This document shows positions 15,462 to 20,546 of a stretch of 20,546 nucleotides of DNA, in pieces. Source of the DNA: Negativicutes bacterium (GTDB lineage Bacteria; Bacillota; Negativicutes; SKW292). The position numbers and the translations under genes were made by a program. The stretch is taken from positions 1 through 20,546 of the forward strand of contig JAOAFP010000013.1 of NCBI GenBank assembly GCA_026416215.1, read 5' to 3'. The notes beneath the pieces were generated by a model. That model was not told where the DNA came from. It ran no database searches and was given only the letters and a program-made list of their open reading frames with translations. How positions within the stretch are numbered: position 1 is the stretch's first letter; the number at the start of each line of letters is the position of its first letter.

Positions 15462-15479
15462 CGAGGGGGTGATTGCCGG

Positions 15480-16718
15480 ATGAAGCTGTACAGCTACGGA
15501 ATTATCCTGGTTCTGGTCCTGGCGATCACCGGCGGGATCATCGCCTGGCTGGGCGACTGGCTGGGGAGCCTGGTTGGCAAGAAGCGAATTTCGCTGTTCG
15601 GGATGCGGCCCCGCCACACATCCCGCCTGTTCACTGTAGCGGCCGGTGTGCTGACGGTATTCGTCAGCCTGGCCGTAATGTCGGCCGTGTCCCGCGACGT
15701 CCGTACCGCCCTGTTTGGGGTGGAGGAATTAAAGCAGCAGATCGCCGTGCTTGACGGCGAGGTGGCGAGCCGCAACGCCGCCCTTGATGACAGCCGGGGC
15801 AAGCTGGCTGAGGTCGAGCGGCAGTTTGACTTTGCCCAGACCACGCTGCGCTCGGCTCAGGACGAGGTGCGGCGGGCAATTCGTCAGCGGGACCAGGCCC
15901 GTTTTGAACTGGCTAACGCCGAGTGGCAGCTGGGTGATTACCGGCAGCGTATTGCGGCTGCCGACGCGACGATCGCCGAGATGAGCAAAACCCGGCAAAC
16001 CCTGGCCGACGACATCGACCGGCTGACCAAATTCAACGAGCAGCTCAAACTGGGTTTCGACAAACTGAAAACCGGCACGGTCATCTACCGGGCCGGGGAA
16101 ATCCTCTGGTCGGAGGCGGTGCGCGGTCAGCATGATGTCCAGTCGGCCCGGCAGGTACTGAACCGGATCATGAATTCGGTCAATGCCAGCATTCTTGAGG
16201 ACCTTAACATCAAATCCGATATGCAGGTGGTGTGGGCGGACGGTGAGCAGCTGGCGGCGGCCGGGGAAAAGATCGGCGGAGGCGACGGCAGCTTTGTGGT
16301 GAGGGTTTTTGCCCTCGGCAATGTTGTCTACGGCGAGCCGGTGGTGGTGGGCATTTCGGTATACGGCAACCGGCTGCTGTACAAGGCCGGCGACGTGGTT
16401 TACGCCCAGACCGTGATCCTGGGCGGGGACAACACGCCGGAAAATGTGCTGACGGCCTTTCTGCCCAAAGTTAATGCCGCGGCCGTGGCCAGCGGTATCC
16501 TTGCCGACCCGGTGACCGGCCGGGTGGGGATAATCAGCGGGGAGGAGTACTACCGCGAGCTGACCAGGCTGCGGGGCATGAGCGGGACGGTAACCGTGGC
16601 GGCCGTGGCGTTGCGTGATGCCTATACTGCCGGGCCGCTGGAGATCGAGCTGAAGATCAGCCAGCAGCCGGCAGGGCCGGCCAATCTGGCCACGATAGGG
16701 GGCAGGCAGGGTGATTAA
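15480..16718 (+). CDS. DUF3084-type membrane protein with coiled coil, function unknown
   Basis: A 412-residue protein that I recognise as DUF3084-like, a family recalled from cyanobacteria and Negativicutes. Two N-terminal membrane helices (about 5-27 and 48-70) flank a short basic loop (GKKRISLFGMRPRHTSR). A long charged, heptad-like coiled coil (about 80-195) follows, then a globular C-terminal domain (about 200-393). That domain contains two similar motifs, YRAGEILWSEAV (203-214) and YKAGDVVYAQTV (301-312). Topology with both helices N-terminal could put the coiled coil on either face. The position directly after the Lpt permease, with AGGGGG at 15464-15469, suggests a role in LPS transport or envelope organisation, but no biochemical function is known to me. 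The last 8 bases overlap rmlA. Confidence 0.8.
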   Translation: MKLYSYGIILVLVLAITGGIIAWLGDWLGSLVGKKRISLFGMRPRHTSRLFTVAAGVLTVFVSLAVMSAVSRDVRTALFGVEELKQQIAVLDGEVASRNAALDDSRGKLAEVERQFDFAQTTLRSAQDEVRRAIRQRDQARFELANAEWQLGDYRQRIAAADATIAEMSKTRQTLADDIDRLTKFNEQLKLGFDKLKTGTVIYRAGEILWSEAVRGQHDVQSARQVLNRIMNSVNASILEDLNIKSDMQVVWADGEQLAAAGEKIGGGDGSFVVRVFALGNVVYGEPVVVGISVYGNRLLYKAGDVVYAQTVILGGDNTPENVLTAFLPKVNAAAVASGILADPVTGRVGIISGEEYYRELTRLRGMSGTVTVAAVALRDAYTAGPLEIELKISQQPAGPANLATIGGRQGD

Positions 16719-17592
16719 GAAGGGGATCATTCTGGCCGGCGGTTCGGGGACCAGGCTATATCCGCTGACGGTGGCAATCAGCAAACAGCTGCTGCCGGTG
16801 GGGGACAAGCCGATGATCTACTATCCCCTTACCACGCTGATGCTGGCCGGCATTCGTGAAATACTGGTCATCAATACCCCGCACGAACAGCAGCTGTTCA
16901 GGACCCTGCTCGGGGACGGCAGCCAGTGGGGGATCGAACTGCGTTACGCGGTCCAGCCCAGCCCGGACGGGTTGGCCCAGGCCTTTCTAATTGGTGAGAG
17001 CTTTGTTGCCGGTGACAGCTGTGCCCTGATTCTCGGCGACAATATTTTCTACGGTCACGATCTGGTGGCCGGGTTGCGGCGGGCAGCTGCCCAGACCGGC
17101 GGGGCCACGGTATTTGCCTACTGGGTCAGGGATCCCGAACGGTACGGGGTAGTAGAGTTTGACCGGCAGGGACGGGCAGTCAGTCTGGCGGAGAAGCCCG
17201 ACCGGCCAAAGTCGAACTATGCAGTGACCGGCCTGTATTTCTATGATCGTCAGGTGGTTGAACTGGCGAAGCAACTGAAACCATCAGCCCGCGGTGAGCT
17301 GGAGATAACCGATCTGAACCGACTCTACCTTGAACAAGGCAGTTTGAAGGTTGAGATCATGGGTCGCGGCTTTGCCTGGCTGGACACCGGCACGTTTGAG
17401 TCGCTGCTGCAGGCGGCAAGCTTTGTGACTGCCATTCAGGAACGGCAGGGACTGATGATCGCCTGCCCGGAAGAAATCGCCTGGCGGCAGGGCTGGATTG
17501 ATGACCAGCAGCTGGCGGCGTCCGCCCGGCAGCTGGCCAAAAACAGCTACGGCCAGTACCTGCAGCGGCTGATCGAATCCGGCACGGTATAA
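16711..17592 (+). CDS. rmlA: Glucose-1-phosphate thymidylyltransferase
   Basis: RmlA/RfbA joins glucose 1-phosphate and dTTP to dTDP-glucose, the entry to dTDP-rhamnose and other deoxysugars. The 293-residue protein matches the short RmlA family length. It has GGSGTRLYPLT (10-20), SKQLLPVGDKPMIYYPL (24-40), LGDNIFYG (108-115, metal-binding D110), AEKPDRPKSNYAVTGLYFYD, ELEITDLNRLYL and WLDTGTFESLL. It starts at GTG 16711, 8 bases inside the DUF3084 gene, with AGGGGG at 16697-16702. rmlB, rmlC and rmlD are absent from the window. Because heptose genes follow, I considered a heptose or mannose nucleotidyltransferase, but the motifs are those of the dTDP-glucose enzymes. Confidence 0.93.
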   Translation: MIKKGIILAGGSGTRLYPLTVAISKQLLPVGDKPMIYYPLTTLMLAGIREILVINTPHEQQLFRTLLGDGSQWGIELRYAVQPSPDGLAQAFLIGESFVAGDSCALILGDNIFYGHDLVAGLRRAAAQTGGATVFAYWVRDPERYGVVEFDRQGRAVSLAEKPDRPKSNYAVTGLYFYDRQVVELAKQLKPSARGELEITDLNRLYLEQGSLKVEIMGRGFAWLDTGTFESLLQAASFVTAIQERQGLMIACPEEIAWRQGWIDDQQLAASARQLAKNSYGQYLQRLIESGTV

Positions 17593-17605
17593 AGCTGAAC
17601 CGTCA

Positions 17606-18679
17606 ATGCGGATTCTGGTCGTCAATCTCATGCACATCGGCGACCTGCTGCTGGTGACGCCGGTGCTGGCGTTTCTGCGCCAAAAACTGCCCTCCGCCCA
17701 CCTGGCGCTGGTAACGGCCAGTGATCTTGCCCGGCTGGTGGCTGGTTGCCCATGGCTGGACGAGCTTATTTTGCTCGACAAGCGGGGCCGCCATGCCAAC
17801 TGGCTGGAGTTCTGGCGGCTGATCCGCAGTATCCGGCAGCGGCACTACCACCTGTGCATCAATCTGCACGGCAACGAGCGGGCCACCGTGCTGTCCGTCC
17901 TCAGCGGGGCAGGGAAAGTGATCGGCTACAGCAGCCCCGGCCTGGGTGTTTTTTTTAGCCGCTGTTACCCCAACCTCAAGCGCTGCATGCACCAGGTTCA
18001 CTCACATTTTTCCGTGGTTTGCGACTGGTTTGGCTGGGACCGGAGCGAGACCGCCGGCTGGCCCAGCCGGATTTTTATCCGGCGCGGGAACCGGCGGGAG
18101 GCGGACGGGCGGGGACCGGTGGTGGCAATCAATCCCGGGGGCAGCTGGCCGACCAAACGCTGGCCGGCGGAAAATTTCGCGGCGGTGGCTGAATGGTTGC
18201 TGGAGCGGGGGATGAGCGTAGTTTGGCTGGGCAGCCAGGCCGATCGGGAATTGGTGGCCGATATCACCAGCCGGATCGCAGACCGGCGGTCGGCCATGAC
18301 AATACTGACCGGCCGGCTGGATCTTGGACAGCTGGCGGAAGTGCTGGCCGGTTGCGATTTAATGATGACCACCGACAGTGGGCCGATGCACGTGGCAGCG
18401 GCGGTGGGGACCCCGGTGGTCGGGCTGTTCGGGCCGTCGCCGGTGCTGGGGTTTTATCCGTACGGACCGGTTGAGGCCGGGGCCGGCCCGGGGGTTCCTG
18501 CAACTGCTGAACACGTAATCTTGGCCGGGCGGTGTGATTGCCACCCCTGCTATCAGCACCACTGCCGGCGGGGTGATATGTACTGCTGGCAGACTCTGGG
18601 CTGGCAGGAGGTGGCCGCGGTGGTGGCTGTAAAACTGGCAGAAATATGGAGAGAGAGGAATGGTACAGTCAGCCAATGA
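17606..18679 (+). CDS. Lipopolysaccharide heptosyltransferase (GT9 family)
   Basis: A 357-residue family 9 glycosyltransferase expected to add L-glycero-D-manno-heptose from its ADP form to the inner core on the cytoplasmic face. The N-terminal VNLMHIGDLLLVTP (6-19) contains the catalytic aspartate D13. The C-terminal nucleotide-sugar domain has INPGGSWPTKRWP (175-187), TTDSGPMHVAAAVGTPVVGLFGPS (255-278) and a Cys cluster at C310, C312, C315, C320 and C327. It resembles WaaF-like enzymes more than WaaC, but the split is uncertain so no symbol is given. It starts 13 bases after rmlA and overlaps gmhA by 20 bases. The genes for its donor sugar follow immediately. Confidence 0.9.
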   Translation: MRILVVNLMHIGDLLLVTPVLAFLRQKLPSAHLALVTASDLARLVAGCPWLDELILLDKRGRHANWLEFWRLIRSIRQRHYHLCINLHGNERATVLSVLSGAGKVIGYSSPGLGVFFSRCYPNLKRCMHQVHSHFSVVCDWFGWDRSETAGWPSRIFIRRGNRREADGRGPVVAINPGGSWPTKRWPAENFAAVAEWLLERGMSVVWLGSQADRELVADITSRIADRRSAMTILTGRLDLGQLAEVLAGCDLMMTTDSGPMHVAAAVGTPVVGLFGPSPVLGFYPYGPVEAGAGPGVPATAEHVILAGRCDCHPCYQHHCRRGDMYCWQTLGWQEVAAVVAVKLAEIWRERNGTVSQ

Positions 18680-19295
18680 TTACGCCGCCGGAGTTATCAG
18701 CCGGCACATTGATGAATGCAGAATTCTGATGCAGGACAGCCTGCAGCCGATTGTCGCCATGGCCGGGCTCTGCATAGCCGCCCTCGAGGGCGGCGGGCGG
18801 ATCTTTCTCTGTGGCAACGGGGGCAGCGCTGCCGACTGCCAGCACATTGCTGCCGAGCTGATCGGCCGGGTTGAGTGCGAACGCCGGCCGTGGCCGGCCA
18901 TGGCCCTGACGGTGGATACGTCCGCGCTGACTGCCATAGCCAACGATTACGGCTATGATCAGGTGTTTGCCCGTCAGGCCGAGGGGCTGGTCCGCCGGGG
19001 GGATGTGCTGATCGGCATATCAACCTCCGGAAACAGCCGCTCGGTAATTGCCGCTCTGGAGCAGGCCCGGCGGAATGGGGCCTGGACGGTGGGAATGTGC
19101 GGGATGAAAGCCTGTGTGATGGACAGTTCGGGTTTGTGCGACGTTCTGCTCAAGGCTCCCAGCCTGGTTACCGCCCGGATTCAGGAGATGCACATCCTGG
19201 TCGGGCACATTGTCTGCGGTTTGATAGAACGGCATTTTACCGGTTTGCAGTCCGGTCAGGTGATTGACGGTGTTCAGCGACCGCCGGCGGGTTGA
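18660..19295 (+). CDS. gmhA: Sedoheptulose 7-phosphate isomerase
   Basis: GmhA converts sedoheptulose 7-phosphate to D-glycero-D-manno-heptose 7-phosphate, the first step to ADP-heptose. The 211-residue SIS-fold protein has CGNGGSAADCQHIAAEL (51-67) with H62 and E66, NDYGYDQVF (95-103), STSGNS (121-126) and QEMHILVGH (175-183). H62, E66, Q175 and H183 correspond to the E. coli active-site residues H61, E65, Q172 and H180. It exceeds the E. coli length (192) by a C-terminal tail of about 18 residues, whose last 9 codons lie in the overlap with the heptose kinase gene. A purine-rich GAGAGAGG at 18651-18658 precedes the ATG, which lies within the heptosyltransferase gene. Confidence 0.95.
   Translation: MVQSANDYAAGVISRHIDECRILMQDSLQPIVAMAGLCIAALEGGGRIFLCGNGGSAADCQHIAAELIGRVECERRPWPAMALTVDTSALTAIANDYGYDQVFARQAEGLVRRGDVLIGISTSGNSRSVIAALEQARRNGAWTVGMCGMKACVMDSSGLCDVLLKAPSLVTARIQEMHILVGHIVCGLIERHFTGLQSGQVIDGVQRPPAG
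19258..19263 (+). promoter_or_regulatory. Ribosome binding site for the heptose kinase gene
   Basis: AGGTGA lies 6 bases before GTG 19270. The alternative TTG at 19264 directly abuts it, which is too close, so the GTG is the better start. Confidence 0.5.
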
Positions 19296-20274
19296 GCGCT
19301 TCCTCAGCCACGGGCTGACCGAAGTCGATGTGGCGGTGCTGGGGGATATCATGCTTGATCGCTACCTGTTCGGGGCGGTGGAGCGGATTTCTCCCGAGGC
19401 TCCGGTGCCGATCACCCGGGTGACCGGCAAGCGCGATACGCTGGGCGGGGCAGCTAATGTTGCCCACAACCTGTCCCGGCTGGGCTGCCGGGTCCGGTTG
19501 CTGGGACTGGTGGGGGATGACGAAAACTGGCCGCGGCTTCGTCAGTTGCTCGAACAGCAGGCGATTGACCGCCGGGCGGTGATTGACGAGCCGGGACGGG
19601 CAACCACCGCCAAGCTGCGGATTATCGGCGGGCACCAGCAGATGCTCAGGGTGGATTTTGAAGACAGCCGGGAACTGTCGGCGGAGAGCGGGAACCGGTT
19701 GCTGGCGGCGCTGGAAACCCAGTTGGCGTCGGGGGTGCAGGTACTGATTATTTCCGATTATGGCAAAGGGGTGTGTAGCCGCCAGCTGTGCCGGCGGGCT
19801 ATCGATCTGGCCCGTGGCCGCAGCTGTCCGGTGCTGGTCGATCCCAAGGGTTCCGATTGGCGGAAATACGAACGGGCGTTTGCCGTCACCCCCAATGTCA
19901 GGGAACTGGGCGAAGTGCTGGGCTGCCGGCTGTCGGCGGCCGACGGACAGGGGCTGGTTGACGGCGGACTGAAAGTCTGCCGGCGACACAGGCTGGGCAA
20001 TCTGATTGTGACGCGGGCTGAATACGGAATGAGTGTGATCAGCCGGCGGCGGCACTGGCACATCCCGACCCGGGCCCAGGAGGTGTACGATGTGTCGGGG
20101 GCCGGAGATACGGTGGTGGCGGTGCTGGCGGCAGCGCTGGCGGCCGGGCTGCCGCTGTCCGATGCCGCCGAACTGGCCAACCTGGCGGCCGGGGTGGTGG
20201 TGGGCAGGGTCGGCACTTACGCGATCAGCCGACAGGAACTTATTGCCCGGATGGAGGGAAATTGGCAATGTTGA
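19270..20274 (+). CDS. hldE: D-glycero-beta-D-manno-heptose-7-phosphate kinase (HldE kinase domain only, RfaE1/HldA type)
   Basis: A PfkB/ribokinase-family sugar kinase that phosphorylates heptose 7-phosphate at C1 to the 1,7-bisphosphate. From GTG 19270 it has 334 residues (336 from TTG 19264). It begins VLGDIMLDRYLFG (23-35) and ERISPEAPVP (38-47), then LGGAANVAHNL (58-68), ISDYGKGV (161-168), VDPKGSDWRKY (190-200) and the ATP-site VSGAGDTV (275-282) with catalytic D280. This is the N-terminal half of E. coli HldE (477 residues). The C-terminal nucleotidyltransferase domain is absent, so that activity must come from a separate protein (RfaE2/HldC type) not seen here. It overlaps gmhA by 26 bases and hldD by 7. 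Confidence 0.94.
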   Translation: MFSDRRRVERFLSHGLTEVDVAVLGDIMLDRYLFGAVERISPEAPVPITRVTGKRDTLGGAANVAHNLSRLGCRVRLLGLVGDDENWPRLRQLLEQQAIDRRAVIDEPGRATTAKLRIIGGHQQMLRVDFEDSRELSAESGNRLLAALETQLASGVQVLIISDYGKGVCSRQLCRRAIDLARGRSCPVLVDPKGSDWRKYERAFAVTPNVRELGEVLGCRLSAADGQGLVDGGLKVCRRHRLGNLIVTRAEYGMSVISRRRHWHIPTRAQEVYDVSGAGDTVVAVLAAALAAGLPLSDAAELANLAAGVVVGRVGTYAISRQELIARMEGNWQC

Positions 20275-20546
20275 TCGTTACCGGCGGTGCCGGATTTATT
20301 GGCAGCAACCTGATCCATGGCCTTAACCGGCGGGGCTGCGGCAATATTATCGTGGTGGACAATCTGACCAATGGCAGCAAGGCCAGAAACCTGGCCGGCC
20401 TGGATATCGCTGATTACTACGACAAGCAGGACTTTATCCGGCGCATCGTTTCCGGAGAGTGCGACCGCTGGTCGATTCGCGGCATATTCCACCAGGGGGC
20501 CTGCTCCGACACCATGGAATACAATGGCCGCTACATGATGGAGAAT
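20268..20546 (+). CDS. hldD: ADP-L-glycero-D-manno-heptose-6-epimerase, N-terminal part
   Basis: HldD converts ADP-D-glycero- to ADP-L-glycero-D-manno-heptose, the donor for the heptosyltransferase upstream. The window ends after 93 codons with the frame open. The part seen begins MLIVTGGAGFIGSNLI, a Rossmann NAD(P)-binding GxxGxxG motif. VVDNLTNGSKARNL, LDIADYYDKQDF and GIFHQGACSDTME follow, all at the spacing of E. coli HldD. GGAGGG at 20253-20258 is a good ribosome binding site 9 bases before the ATG, which overlaps the stop of the kinase gene. The truncation is only the window edge. Confidence 0.95.
   Translation, partial: MLIVTGGAGFIGSNLIHGLNRRGCGNIIVVDNLTNGSKARNLAGLDIADYYDKQDFIRRIVSGECDRWSIRGIFHQGACSDTMEYNGRYMMEN

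Noticed and set aside
16711..17592. Possibility that the nucleotidyltransferase is the missing ADP-heptose enzyme.
   Set aside because: Its motifs (GGSGTRLYPLT, KQLLPVGDKPMIYYPL, LGDNIFYG) are those of RmlA, not of the small cytidylyltransferase-like HldC/RfaE2 fold.

Overview
This window is a densely packed, entirely plus-strand block of lipopolysaccharide (LPS) genes, with 22 genes in about 20.5 kb. Nearly every junction is a stop/start overlap or a gap of a few bases, so most of it probably belongs to one or two long transcripts. The DNA is GC-rich by eye. I see no RNA genes, mobile elements, CRISPR arrays or minus-strand genes. The gene order (lpxL, lpxC, fabZ, lpxA, lpxI, lpxB, msbA, waaA, lpxK, kdsB, kdsA, kdsD, lptC, lptA, lptB, lptF/G, DUF3084) together with LpxI and a DUF3084 protein is what I would expect of a diderm Firmicute (Negativicutes type, e.g. 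the Sporomusa/Selenomonas lineage). That placement rests on recalled synteny. It is not proven here, and the high GC would be unusual for the class.

Layout. (1) Positions 2-4609 hold lipid A disaccharide synthesis: the C-terminal end of an LpxL-type acyltransferase, a fused LpxC-FabZ protein, LpxA, LpxI and LpxB. (2) Positions 4606-8834 hold MsbA (lipid A flippase), WaaA (Kdo transferase) and LpxK (4'-kinase). (3) Positions 8912-11441 hold CMP-Kdo supply: KdsB, a metal-dependent-type KdsA and KdsD. KdsC, the Kdo8P phosphatase, is not present. (4) Positions 11438-12322 hold a second LpxL-type acyltransferase. (5) Positions 12300-15461 hold the Lpt export machine: LptC, LptA, LptB and one LptF/G-type permease. 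(6) Positions 15480-16718 hold a membrane-anchored coiled-coil DUF3084 protein of unknown function. (7) Positions 16711-20546 hold nucleotide sugar and inner core genes: RmlA, a GT9 heptosyltransferase, GmhA, a kinase-only HldE and the start of HldD, which runs off the end.

Together these genes would make Kdo-lipid A, flip it, attach Kdo and heptose, and export the product. Steps not seen here are LpxD, KdsC, the Lpt outer-membrane translocon LptD, a heptose-1-phosphate nucleotidyltransferase and RmlBCD.

The points most worth a second look are the LpxC-FabZ fusion, an intrinsic-terminator-like hairpin at the lpxA/lpxI boundary with a doubtful lpxI start, the DUF3084 gene between the Lpt and heptose genes, the missing kdsC, the single Lpt permease and the lone rmlA. 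No wholly new multi-gene system is evident. The least understood component is the DUF3084 protein.
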